Positions 46,641-55,276 of a DNA stretch of 64,000 bases are shown here, one piece after another. The stretch's first letter is position 1. Every line of letters begins with the position of its first letter. The notes under the pieces were generated by a model, which saw nothing but the letters and a program-made list of their open reading frames with translations, searched no databases and was not told the DNA's origin. Made by a program: the position numbers and the translations under genes. This DNA is from Sphingobacterium zeae (lineage in GTDB: Bacteria; Bacteroidota; Bacteroidia; Sphingobacteriales; Sphingobacteriaceae): the NCBI RefSeq assembly GCF_030818895.1, contig NZ_JAUTBA010000001.1:434001-498000 (forward strand). Reading direction: 5' to 3'.

Positions 46641-47771
46641 TTATTTACTCGAATTGTCTATTTGTCTTTCAATTTTAATTGAATGGGTGTATACTTTTGC
46701 ATCATTCCCCGTTGTAATACTACCAGATACTTTAATGAGGTCATCCTGTGGCTTATTCTCTCTATATGTAGGGAAATAGAAATCAATGCTTTTTGCAATG
46801 CCGCTTAAGATTCCGTCGAAAGACTCACTCCCAGAATCCGAAACTAACTTAAGGTTTCTCAGATTAGCCATTCCTGTTTTCTTTACCTCCACCATATAAG
46901 AGAAGCTTACTTGTTGGCTAATTTCAATTCCCTTTTTATTGAGATTATCGTTAAATCTTTTCGCGAGGAAAGCATAAAAGTTAGCATAGTCATCAAAACT
47001 GCACGATTTGCTGTTAAACAGTTCTGCCCGCATGAAATAGTCATAAGGTAGGATACTTAGCGACAAGAAATCTTCATTGTTAAGTTCTCCATTGTCATCA
47101 TATGTCGTCGTAAGCACACCATTCAAAAACCGTTGTGTCATCGCATACACAGGCTGCTGGCCAACATTATAAAAATAAGTATTCCAGTTTCCTTGTGGCT
47201 TGCCATTTTTCACCTTCCCTTTACGTAGGTAAAAATCAAAGCCAAATTCGGTAAAGCCTTCAAAGGGAATGGAAAATTCATAGTTACCTTCACCATCCAT
47301 TACCTCTTGCCTTCCCCTATTGTCCCAGTAATCTTTAATAAAGTAGCCTTGCTCGCTATATGTGATGGTTAACAACGGCTTTCCGTCAGGATAGTAATAT
47401 TTCCAGTCACCAGTAGGAAAATTATTTCGGAAAGTTACCTCCCATTTTAGCACGCCGTTTGGATGATAAGCTTGAAACAAGCCCTCTTTTTTACCGTCTG
47501 TGTAATTTCCGACGAGTATTCTATTGCCATTGGGCGCAAAATCGCGAAATTCACCTTCGAATGACTGTTTGGTAAAGTCGAATCTACTCACACGCTCAAT
47601 GGATTTAAATTCGCACTCCTTCGAAACCAGATAGTAGTATTTGTCGAAATAAAAACGAATCAGCCCTCGATCTAATTTTTCGTAGAATACAGGCTTCTCA
47701 TCCTGTGCGTGAAGGTTTGTAAAACTACACACAGAAATGAATAACAATAGATGGATGAGTTTTTTTATCAT
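46641..47771 (-). CDS. Exported MORN/YwqK-repeat protein
   Basis: From ATG 47771 the 376-aa product starts with a signal peptide (ending NLHAQDE). The middle part has MORN-like repeats in the YwqK style: ILVGNYTDGKKEGLFQAYHP, NGVLKWEVTFRNNFPTGDWK and YYYPDGKPLLTITYSEQGY. The C-terminal ~100 residues (QQVSFSYMVEVKKTGMANLR, then LIKVSGSITTG) are beta-rich and may resemble a TonB C-terminal fold. The start 5 bases after the polA stop shows a common transcript. YwqK names antitoxins in some firmicutes, but in Bacteroidota these proteins are exported and not part of a known toxin pair. Confidence 0.75.
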   Translation of the reverse strand: MIKKLIHLLLFISVCSFTNLHAQDEKPVFYEKLDRGLIRFYFDKYYYLVSKECEFKSIERVSRFDFTKQSFEGEFRDFAPNGNRILVGNYTDGKKEGLFQAYHPNGVLKWEVTFRNNFPTGDWKYYYPDGKPLLTITYSEQGYFIKDYWDNRGRQEVMDGEGNYEFSIPFEGFTEFGFDFYLRKGKVKNGKPQGNWNTYFYNVGQQPVYAMTQRFLNGVLTTTYDDNGELNNEDFLSLSILPYDYFMRAELFNSKSCSFDDYANFYAFLAKRFNDNLNKKGIEISQQVSFSYMVEVKKTGMANLRNLKLVSDSGSESFDGILSGIAKSIDFYFPTYRENKPQDDLIKVSGSITTGNDAKVYTHSIKIERQIDNSSK

Positions 47772-47775
47772 AATA

Positions 47776-50577
47776 TTAATGCGCTTCGAGCCAATTTTTG
47801 CCCTCTCCAATTTCTACAACCAAAGGTACATTTGTTTTGATTGCATTGGTCATTTTATCCTGTATGATTTCCTTAAAAAGCTGTATTTCGCTTTTAGGTA
47901 TGTCAAAAACCAATTCATCATGTACCTGCATGATCATTTTACCCGATAAGCCTTGCTGCTCAATTTCATTTTGGATGGCAATCATGGCAAGTTTAATCAA
48001 ATCTGCGGCCGAGCCCTGGATAGGTGCATTAATAGCATTTCTTTCCGCAAATCCACGAACCGTCATATTTGCCGAATTGATATCTCTAAGATAACGCCTT
48101 CGCTTTAAAATTGTTTCAACATAACCCTTCTCTTTTGCAAACTCGATCGCATCACTCATATACCTTTTTATGCCTGTATATTGATTAAAATACTCGTTGA
48201 TGATATCAGATGCTTCTTTGCGTGAGATACCAAGATTTTGGGAAAGACCAAATGCCGATTGACCATATATAATTCCGAAGTTAACGGCTTTAGCGTTGCG
48301 TCTTTGTTCAGAAGTAACAGCATCAAATTCGGTATGATATACTTTTGCGGCTGTTGCCCGGTGGATATCATGACCTTGACTAAATGCCTCCATCATATTT
48401 TGATCTTTACTTAACTCGGCGATCAGGCGCAGTTCAATTTGCGAATAATCGGCTGATAGAATCACATGCTCTTCAGATCGTGGAATAAACGCTTTTCTTA
48501 CCTCTCTACCTCTCTCGGTACGTATCGGGATATTTTGTAAATTTGGATTAGTCGAACTCAGACGTCCGGTTGCAGCAACAGCTTGATTGTAAGATGTGTG
48601 AATTAATCCTGTTTCCGGGTTTATTAACTCTGGCAGTGCATCCACGTAAGTTGATTTTAGTTTTTGCATTTGCCTGAAGTTTAAAATATCTTGAACGATG
48701 TCTGATTTATGCGCTAACGCTAGTAATACATCTTCTCCAGTTTTGTACTGTCCCGTTTTTGTTTTTTTCGCTTTGGGATCCAACTGGAGTTTGTCGAATA
48801 AAACTTCACCCAATTGTTTTGGGGAAGCAATGTTGAAATTTACACCTGCTTTCTCAAAAATAGACCCTTCGAGGTTTTTGATGTCCTGCTCCAAAGTTTT
48901 AGAAAATTCTTCAAGTGCCGGAACGTCAATTTTTACACCATTTCGTTCAATTTCAGCCAGTATATATACTAATGGGAATTCAACATCCTGAGCGAGTTCC
49001 ATGGTGTCGGTCTCGATAAGGAGAGGTTGAAATATATTTTTTAACTGTAATGTGATATCTGCGTCTTCGGCTGCATATTCTTTTATTTTTTCAATCTCCA
49101 CATCGCGCATGTTTCCTTGTTTCTTGCCTTTTTCACCTATCAGTTCAGTGATGGATACTGGACTATAATTAAGATAATTTTCTGCGAGGAGATCCATACC
49201 ATGTCGGGTATCTGGATCAATCAGATAATGTGCAACCATCGTGTCAAAAAGAGGCCCTTTTACTTTTACACCGTATCGTGCCAAAAGTAAAATATCATAT
49301 TTAATATTTTGTCCCACTTTTTCGATGTTCGGATTTTCAAATACTGTTTTAAAAATATCGATTACAGCTTGCGCTCCTTCACGGTCTGCTGGAGTGGGAA
49401 TATAATAGGCCCTAGCATTTTCGAAGGAGAATGATAAACCTACAATGTCCGCAAGATTAGCATCCAATCCTGTCGTTTCCGTATCGAAACAAAAACTATT
49501 CAAAGAAGATAGCTTTTCGGCAAGCTCTTTTTGTTTTTCTCGAGTATCGACCAAAATATAATCATGCTCCGTATTATGGATATTATTTACTTCAGTATTA
49601 TCAACGGTTGTTTGCGTAGTGACATCGACTGTTGTCACCGCAGTTACTGTTGTAGAAAATAAATCCATTTGGCCAGTTGTGGAGGGGCTTCTGTCAAGCA
49701 CGGAGAAATCTTCGCCGAAAACCCGCTTTCCAAGTGTTCTGAATTCTAGTTCCGCAAATAGTGGTTCAAGAATTTCTTTGTTTGGATCTTCCAGTTCAAG
49801 TGATTTTTCGTCCAGGTCAATTGGTACATCCAATAAAATGGTAGCTAATTTTTTGGAGATAAGTCCTTGTTCAGCAAAATTTTCTACGTTTTCACGCATT
49901 TTTCCTTTGAGTTGATCTGCGTTAGCAATAATACCTTCGACAGATCCGTATTCTTGAACAAGTTTTTTTGCTGTTTTCTCACCGATGCCCGGTATACCCG
50001 GTATATTGTCTACAGCGTCACCCCAAAGTCCGAGGATATCGATGACTTGACAGACATCAGAAACTTCCCATTTTTCCAAAATCTCTTTGACACCTTGTAC
50101 TTCTGCTCCGTTACCCATCCGGGCAGGTTTGTAGATAAAGATATTGTCCGATACGAGCTGGCCAAAATCTTTATCCGGTGTCATGCAATAGACCTGAAAA
50201 TCTTGTTTTTCAGCTTTTTTTGCTAAAGTCCCTATAATATCATCTGCCTCGTAGCCATCCATTGTAATAATCGGGATATTGAAGCCTTCGATTAATCGGT
50301 TTATATAGGGAATAGAGGACGCAAGGTCCTCGGGCATAGACTCACGGTGCGCTTTATAAGCTTCAAATTCAATATGTCGGGCGGTAGGAGCTGCGGTGTC
50401 AAACACTACTGCTATATGAGAAGGTTGCTGATTTTTCAATACGTCCAAAAGCGTATTGGTAAATCCCATGATTGCTCCTGTATTTAACCCATTTGAGGTA
50501 ATTCGGGGAGTTTTGCTCAATGCAAAATAAGCTCTATATATAAGAGCCATTCCATCTAAAAGAAATAGTTTTTTCAC
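47776..50577 (-). CDS. polA: DNA polymerase I
   Basis: The 933-aa protein has all three domains. 5' nuclease: LLDGMALIYRAYFALSKTPR, YEADDIIGTLAKKAE and NIPGIPGIGEKTAKKLV. 3'-5' exonuclease: CFDTETTGLDANLADIVGLS, keeping the Asp-x-Glu metal residues and the later YDILLLARYG and DADITLQL segments, so proofreading is probably intact. Polymerase: RLSSTNPNLQNIPIRTERGR, LSADYSQIELRLIAELS (motif A), NAKAVNFGIIYGQSAFGLSQ (finger helix) and MQVHDELVFDIP (motif C). It is the first gene of a unit with the MORN protein and is divergent to rsgA. Confidence 0.98.
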   Translation of the reverse strand: MKKLFLLDGMALIYRAYFALSKTPRITSNGLNTGAIMGFTNTLLDVLKNQQPSHIAVVFDTAAPTARHIEFEAYKAHRESMPEDLASSIPYINRLIEGFNIPIITMDGYEADDIIGTLAKKAEKQDFQVYCMTPDKDFGQLVSDNIFIYKPARMGNGAEVQGVKEILEKWEVSDVCQVIDILGLWGDAVDNIPGIPGIGEKTAKKLVQEYGSVEGIIANADQLKGKMRENVENFAEQGLISKKLATILLDVPIDLDEKSLELEDPNKEILEPLFAELEFRTLGKRVFGEDFSVLDRSPSTTGQMDLFSTTVTAVTTVDVTTQTTVDNTEVNNIHNTEHDYILVDTREKQKELAEKLSSLNSFCFDTETTGLDANLADIVGLSFSFENARAYYIPTPADREGAQAVIDIFKTVFENPNIEKVGQNIKYDILLLARYGVKVKGPLFDTMVAHYLIDPDTRHGMDLLAENYLNYSPVSITELIGEKGKKQGNMRDVEIEKIKEYAAEDADITLQLKNIFQPLLIETDTMELAQDVEFPLVYILAEIERNGVKIDVPALEEFSKTLEQDIKNLEGSIFEKAGVNFNIASPKQLGEVLFDKLQLDPKAKKTKTGQYKTGEDVLLALAHKSDIVQDILNFRQMQKLKSTYVDALPELINPETGLIHTSYNQAVAATGRLSSTNPNLQNIPIRTERGREVRKAFIPRSEEHVILSADYSQIELRLIAELSKDQNMMEAFSQGHDIHRATAAKVYHTEFDAVTSEQRRNAKAVNFGIIYGQSAFGLSQNLGISRKEASDIINEYFNQYTGIKRYMSDAIEFAKEKGYVETILKRRRYLRDINSANMTVRGFAERNAINAPIQGSAADLIKLAMIAIQNEIEQQGLSGKMIMQVHDELVFDIPKSEIQLFKEIIQDKMTNAIKTNVPLVVEIGEGKNWLEAH

Positions 50578-50601
50578 AAAATTGAATTTTAGTGTCTATT
50601 G

Positions 50602-50609
50602 CAAAGGTA
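50602..50609 (-). promoter_or_regulatory. -7 element of the polA promoter
   Basis: TACCTTTG on the minus strand matches TAnnTTTG, 25 bases before the polA start. The -33 site is poor. Predicted leader about 19 bases. Confidence 0.55.
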
Positions 50610-50646
50610 AGAAATTCATTAACGGGTAAGTTTAATAAATTTTTCC

Positions 50647-50654
50647 GATTTTTG
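50647..50654 (+). promoter_or_regulatory. Possible -7 element of the rsgA promoter
   Basis: GATTTTTG is a one-off match to TAnnTTTG, 31 bases upstream of rsgA. It is back to back with the polA -7 element. Confidence 0.3.
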
Positions 50655-50684
50655 CAGCATGACACATTTAATGCAGCAGGAGTT

Positions 50685-51605
50685 ATGAGAGGATTGGTAA
50701 CTAAATCGACCGGTAGTTGGTATCAGGTTTTGGGCGAAGATAATCGAAGATACGATTGTCGGATCAAAGGTAAATTTCGCACCAAAGGGATAAAAACAAC
50801 GAATCCTGTCGCTGTTGGAGACTGGGTTCATTTTGAGGTGGAGCCGGATCAGGAAAGTGCCGTCATTCATGAATTAGAACCTCGCCGGAATTACATTATC
50901 CGGAAGTCCGTCAATCTCTCCAAGCAAACCCAAATTATAGGAGCAAATTTGGATCAGGCATTTTTGGTGGTTACCTTGGCCTCTCCACCGACTTCCTTGG
51001 GATTTATTGATCGTTTTTTAGTGACCACAGAAGCATATGGTATTCCGGCAGTAATAATATTCAATAAATTGGATCTATTCAGTGATGAAGGATTGGAGGT
51101 TTTGGCAGACTATAAGGCAATTTATACGAGTATCGGATATCCCTGCTTTGAGGTCTCGGCCTTAACGCGGACAAATATCGACGTGGTCAAGGAACTGCTT
51201 AAGGATAAAATAACATTAGTGTCAGGACATTCAGGAGTGGGTAAATCAACATTAATCAATGCGATTGTTCCAGCATATGGATTAAAGACCGGTGAAATCT
51301 CGGACTGGTCTGACAAGGGAAAGCATACGACCACTTTTGCAGAGATGTTCGATCTCCCTTTCGGGGGGAAGCTGATTGATACGCCAGGCATTCGTGAACT
51401 GGGCATTGTTGACATCGAGAAACAAGAATTATCTCATTTTTTTCCAGAGATGCGTGCTTTGATGAACCAGTGTCGATTTAATAATTGCAGACATATCAAC
51501 GAACCTGGCTGTGTTATCATGGAAGCTGTGGAAGAAGGGCGGATCGAAAGTTCGCGCTACGATAGCTACCTCAGTATGTACCATAATGAAGATAGCAGAG
51601 CGTAA
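50685..51605 (+). CDS. rsgA: Ribosome small-subunit GTPase RsgA
   Basis: Late 30S maturation GTPase. From ATG 50685 (an AGGAG lies just upstream) the 306-aa protein has an OB fold (MRGLVTKSTGSWYQVLGEDN, NPVAVGDWVHFEV), the circularly permuted GTPase with IIFNKLDL (G4), VSALT (G5), GHSGVGKSTLINAI (G1) and DTPGIRELGI (G3), and the C-terminal zinc module CRFNNCRHINEPGC. Longer frame to 50592 adds residues not matching the family. It is divergent to polA and convergent with the large secreted protein gene. Confidence 0.96.
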   Translation: MRGLVTKSTGSWYQVLGEDNRRYDCRIKGKFRTKGIKTTNPVAVGDWVHFEVEPDQESAVIHELEPRRNYIIRKSVNLSKQTQIIGANLDQAFLVVTLASPPTSLGFIDRFLVTTEAYGIPAVIIFNKLDLFSDEGLEVLADYKAIYTSIGYPCFEVSALTRTNIDVVKELLKDKITLVSGHSGVGKSTLINAIVPAYGLKTGEISDWSDKGKHTTTFAEMFDLPFGGKLIDTPGIRELGIVDIEKQELSHFFPEMRALMNQCRFNNCRHINEPGCVIMEAVEEGRIESSRYDSYLSMYHNEDSRA

Positions 51606-51643
51606 TTAAGATAACGGGCTTCTTTTTCTTATTCATAAAGAAA

Positions 51644-51676
51644 TGTTCCCAAAAAGTGGCTAACGTTTTGGGAACA
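51644..51676. terminator. Hairpin between convergent genes
   Basis: TGTTCCCAAAA (51644-51654) pairs perfectly with TTTTGGGAACA (51666-51676) across an 11-base loop. It lies after rsgA and after the stop of the 815-aa gene, so it may serve as a two-way terminator. Confidence 0.6.
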
Positions 51677-51730
51677 CTCCATACATGGGAAGCAATTTCT
51701 ATTCATGTGATTGAATTCTAATACAAATGC

Positions 51731-54178
51731 CTAGCGTATCGCTTGGGTTAAATTTAAAAAGTCACGAAGATAGGTGCACTCCCTCGAAGCGATCGTAAAG
51801 AATGGTGTGTCTTTGTATTGTGCTCCCAATTCCTTGAAATATTTATTTTGCATCGCAAAGCGATAGAATGGATTCTTTAAAGGTGAGTCGTAGTATTGCC
51901 AACGGGACTCACTGGTATAAACAAAATCCTTCTGCTCACATTTGGCGAGCATAAAAGTGCATTTAGCTTTGAAATCCCTATCTGTACTGAGCGAACGGGC
52001 CTTGCTGTACCATTCTTTTGCTGATTTCGTTTGCAGGTAATTCCGTTGCCAGTGCAGTGTAGAAGCTGCGTGATTATCTATAGACGACCATTCATAAGAC
52101 ACCATCGACCATGCATTTCCATAGGTACTTGTTTGGTAGATTCCTGTTGCCATTTGGAAATAATATTCGGCTTTTTTCTGGTTGTTCTTTTCCGTTTTTA
52201 GGGCATTTTCCAAGCGTGCCATGCGTTCGGCATATTTTAGCTTAGTGGTGGACTCTTTGCCATATTTTTTGGGGTAATCATTTATAGTGACAATAAACGG
52301 ATTGGGCTTGAGGTCTTCTTGCTCCTCGCTATACCAATTCTTAATTTCCATTTCCTTATGATCTTTAGGTAGCCCTGCTAGGGTTTTAGCGGCTTTCTGA
52401 AAGTCAAGTTCGCGCAAATACGTCGTCCCTAATAATTCTGTGAGATAGTCTCGATTGAAATGCTTGATATCTTTTAGCAAAAATTTGGATAAGGTCTGCT
52501 GCTGGCCGTTATCTGTGAGCAAATTTCTGATCTTTAGTAACGTTTTGGGCGTTAAGCTATTTTCCCAGAAATGCATGGTTGACCATTGCATATTTTCCTC
52601 CAGTGAATCCTGCGCAAAACCATAGTTGTAAAAGATGTCAGCTTTCACTGCTGCCAAGCTTGCCATGGCCGTATCCTGAGTATTCAAGTAATGTTTTACC
52701 ACGAGGTTCTGTAAGATATTGCGGCATATTAAGCTATAGTTGCTGTGTTCAAAAGCATTATAATTCCATCTTGGTTCTTTAGTGTCATTTTTACCGTCAA
52801 GTTTGGCCTTCTCTTCCAACCAGGTCAATGTTTGGGTCAACTTGATCTCATCCAGTTGCTTGCTATTTTGCCAGTCGGTCAGTTGGGTCAGTAAACGAGT
52901 AATTTGAAGCTGGTCAACCAATTTGGAGTTAAGCTCGGATTCTTTAATTTCTGAAAGATATTCCTTTGCCAAGGTGTTTTCCTTATTTATCCAGCTTAAG
53001 TATGCTGCGGTGATAAGTCCTAATTGCGGTTGCACATATTTTTTATCACGATAGAGCTGCAAGGCAAATGTGCGAACAGAATCCAGGTATTTTTTGGCGC
53101 CCCCTTTGTCCTCATTTCTTGAATAATAGGTATAGCTATCTCTATTGAGATAAAAAGACTCGTTCATTTCAGCTTCTATTTTGTTGACTTCGCGACCTAG
53201 TAAAACTGCATTTATGGTATTTGCTGGGTCAAGCTGATAACATTCGCTTAAATATTTCAGGGCACGACCGCTATTGCCGAAGCCTATAATGGCGTTAATA
53301 TTGAATTTGTCTGCATCATTTTTGGCGTATTGAAAAATCTCGGCATCACTCGCAGGGATATAATGGAAATTGGAGTAAGCCAATATACGTCGTTCGGGAC
53401 TCATGGTAAAGAGTTTAGAAAAGAGGTATGCAGCTTTTGCTCCATCACCATTTTTTCGCACAGCACCGGCATAATTCGACAGTGCCCAATTGAGAATGGC
53501 ATCGTTCCCTTTTACAGGCTGCAGATACTTCTCATAGGTGGTCATACTTTTGGTATATTCTTGCCCAAATAGGTATAAACGGGCTGCCTGATAAGCGTAG
53601 CGGATATAGAGGAAACTATTTTTTGGGTATTTGGCGATCTGCTGCTCGGCAAGTTCGGCAAATTGTATAATTTCTTTAAAATTTCGTGTATCAGGATCCC
53701 AATAACTATGTTGTATATTAGTAATAGGCTCCTGTTTTTTGGTAAATATAAAATAAGCCCGCTCTGCCTCATGTTTTCCATCAATCAACGTCTTTAAGAA
53801 GGTGTTTCCACGAACAGAATCTGGTAAGTTTGACCAAGTAGATTTCTGTTGATTGCTCGCCAAATTGGCCGTTTCAGTATTACTCTTATACATCAGTTGT
53901 TCGACATCACTAACTTTTACTGCCGATCCAAGATGCTTAACCCAAGCCTCTGCATTAATCAAGCTTTCTTTAACGGGCTCTTCATCACTATAGAGAAATT
54001 GGTACGGTATAAATTGAAAAGCCGAAAATCCATTGTCCTCAAGATGCGGCAAGTAATAGGTCGTTTGATTATCATAAGGGTCTATTTCTGGACCGCATGC
54101 GATATTAGTTGCTATCTCTCCGAAGAAGAAAGCAAGTGTTGTGCTAGAAAGCAGCAATAATTTTTTGTAATTCGGCAT
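51731..54178 (-). CDS. Large exported TPR-like protein of unknown function
   Basis: The 815-aa product has a signal peptide (MPNYKKLLLLSSTTLAFFFG) and a Cys soon after (NIACGPEIDPYD), perhaps lipidated, though the lipobox is weak. The rest is helical with scattered TPR-like pieces: LYIRYAYQAARLYLFGQEYT, NALKTEKNNQKKAEYYFQMA, AKEWYSKARSLSTDRDFKAK. It starts inside the end of the DUF3142 lipoprotein gene with 35 bases of overlap, so the two are translationally linked, and by this arrangement probably form a pair. I do not recognise the family. Confidence 0.7.
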   Translation of the reverse strand: MPNYKKLLLLSSTTLAFFFGEIATNIACGPEIDPYDNQTTYYLPHLEDNGFSAFQFIPYQFLYSDEEPVKESLINAEAWVKHLGSAVKVSDVEQLMYKSNTETANLASNQQKSTWSNLPDSVRGNTFLKTLIDGKHEAERAYFIFTKKQEPITNIQHSYWDPDTRNFKEIIQFAELAEQQIAKYPKNSFLYIRYAYQAARLYLFGQEYTKSMTTYEKYLQPVKGNDAILNWALSNYAGAVRKNGDGAKAAYLFSKLFTMSPERRILAYSNFHYIPASDAEIFQYAKNDADKFNINAIIGFGNSGRALKYLSECYQLDPANTINAVLLGREVNKIEAEMNESFYLNRDSYTYYSRNEDKGGAKKYLDSVRTFALQLYRDKKYVQPQLGLITAAYLSWINKENTLAKEYLSEIKESELNSKLVDQLQITRLLTQLTDWQNSKQLDEIKLTQTLTWLEEKAKLDGKNDTKEPRWNYNAFEHSNYSLICRNILQNLVVKHYLNTQDTAMASLAAVKADIFYNYGFAQDSLEENMQWSTMHFWENSLTPKTLLKIRNLLTDNGQQQTLSKFLLKDIKHFNRDYLTELLGTTYLRELDFQKAAKTLAGLPKDHKEMEIKNWYSEEQEDLKPNPFIVTINDYPKKYGKESTTKLKYAERMARLENALKTEKNNQKKAEYYFQMATGIYQTSTYGNAWSMVSYEWSSIDNHAASTLHWQRNYLQTKSAKEWYSKARSLSTDRDFKAKCTFMLAKCEQKDFVYTSESRWQYYDSPLKNPFYRFAMQNKYFKELGAQYKDTPFFTIASRECTYLRDFLNLTQAIR

Positions 54179-55181
54179 TGCTATGGTTTGCTAGTGTAGC
54201 TTGATCTAAATGATAAAAAATAATTCGATGTTCTTTTCCTTTTAATTCCCCCTTCAAAAATTTTGCCGTTTGTAAGAGATCTTCCTGATTTACGGACTCA
54301 AATCGGATGATATCATCTTTTTTGAGATTGGCTTTAGGAAGGTCTTTTGTTAAAATATAAAGGTTGGTATTCGGGTTATGGGTGAATAAGGAAGCGTCTT
54401 TTATCTCTTCTTCACTGATATGTTTTGAAATGCCGATGTAATTATTATTTCTAAAGACTACAAACCATTGAAATAAGGGTAAAGCAATGTCCGTCTCAAT
54501 AGGATATTTGTGTAATGTTCCGCTGAGATAGGTTTTCAGATCTTTTTGGTTTATAATGGAATTCTGAGGGCCAAATTGTCTCAGATTTCCCATATTATAA
54601 CACATCAACATTACTTTCCGGACAGGGGGGACTCCACTCGTGACTATGTTTTTTACTTGATGTAATCTTAATGTTGAACTTACAAGAATGTCTTTCAATG
54701 CGGGTAGCTGCTGTAGGTAATTGAGAAGATAAAAGAATTTATCACGCGAAGTTTTTGTCCAATCGCAATCCAATTGGAGTTCCTTAAAATTCTCCTTTCC
54801 TGCCTGTTTTATTTTCGCTACAATAAATGGTACAATCTTATTAGCCAATCCCCTAATCTGAAGACTATCCATTTCCGTAAAAATACGCTGATTGACAAAG
54901 ACTACGGGGATTACCTGCAGCTCTTTTGGTACGGTTTGGGTAAAGGTAATTGGGCTAATAGGAACGGCCTGTACACCCGAAGGATCAAAGTCAATATCCA
55001 TTATTCTCACATAAATAGATTGCGCTTTAATCTCTTCTAGAGATCGATTTTCTACAGTATCTAACTGAAATACAGTCTTCCAGAAATAGAAACCTGTCTC
55101 ATGCGATGTTTTAGAGCAGCATATGAAAAAAAGTGATGTGAATAGTAAAAGAAATAAAAATAGTTGTGTTTTACGCAGCAT
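54144..55181 (-). CDS. DUF3142 putative lipoprotein
   Basis: From ATG 55181 the 345-aa product has a hydrophobic leader ending in FFICC, a lipobox-like site. The mature part resembles DUF3142: YFWKTVFQLD, IKAQSIYVRIMDIDFDPSGV, TVPKELQVIPVVFVNQRIFT, FKELQLDCDWTKTSRDKFFY, VMLMCYNMGNLRQFG and ETDIALPLFQW. The layout (beta strands each ending in an acidic residue) recalls a TIM-barrel glycosidase-like fold, and the pair of Asp in QLDCDWT could be catalytic, but DUF3142 has no proven activity that I know of. It overlaps the downstream TPR-like gene by 35 bases. Confidence 0.8.
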   Translation of the reverse strand: MLRKTQLFLFLLLFTSLFFICCSKTSHETGFYFWKTVFQLDTVENRSLEEIKAQSIYVRIMDIDFDPSGVQAVPISPITFTQTVPKELQVIPVVFVNQRIFTEMDSLQIRGLANKIVPFIVAKIKQAGKENFKELQLDCDWTKTSRDKFFYLLNYLQQLPALKDILVSSTLRLHQVKNIVTSGVPPVRKVMLMCYNMGNLRQFGPQNSIINQKDLKTYLSGTLHKYPIETDIALPLFQWFVVFRNNNYIGISKHISEEEIKDASLFTHNPNTNLYILTKDLPKANLKKDDIIRFESVNQEDLLQTAKFLKGELKGKEHRIIFYHLDQATLANHSNAELQKIIAAF

Positions 55182-55276
55182 ATTTGCTTTATTTAGTTGT
55201 ATGTCAAACAAAATGGGATTAATTTTGTTTGTTATTCAATAAAATAAAGACGAAATTACGAAGAGATTATGACTTT

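Noticed and set aside
46641..47771. Toxin-antitoxin interpretation of the YwqK-type repeat protein
   Set aside because: The protein has a signal peptide and follows polA; no toxin gene is next to it.
47776..47949. Plus-strand frame opposite the polA 3' end
   Set aside because: Antisense shadow of conserved polymerase motifs.
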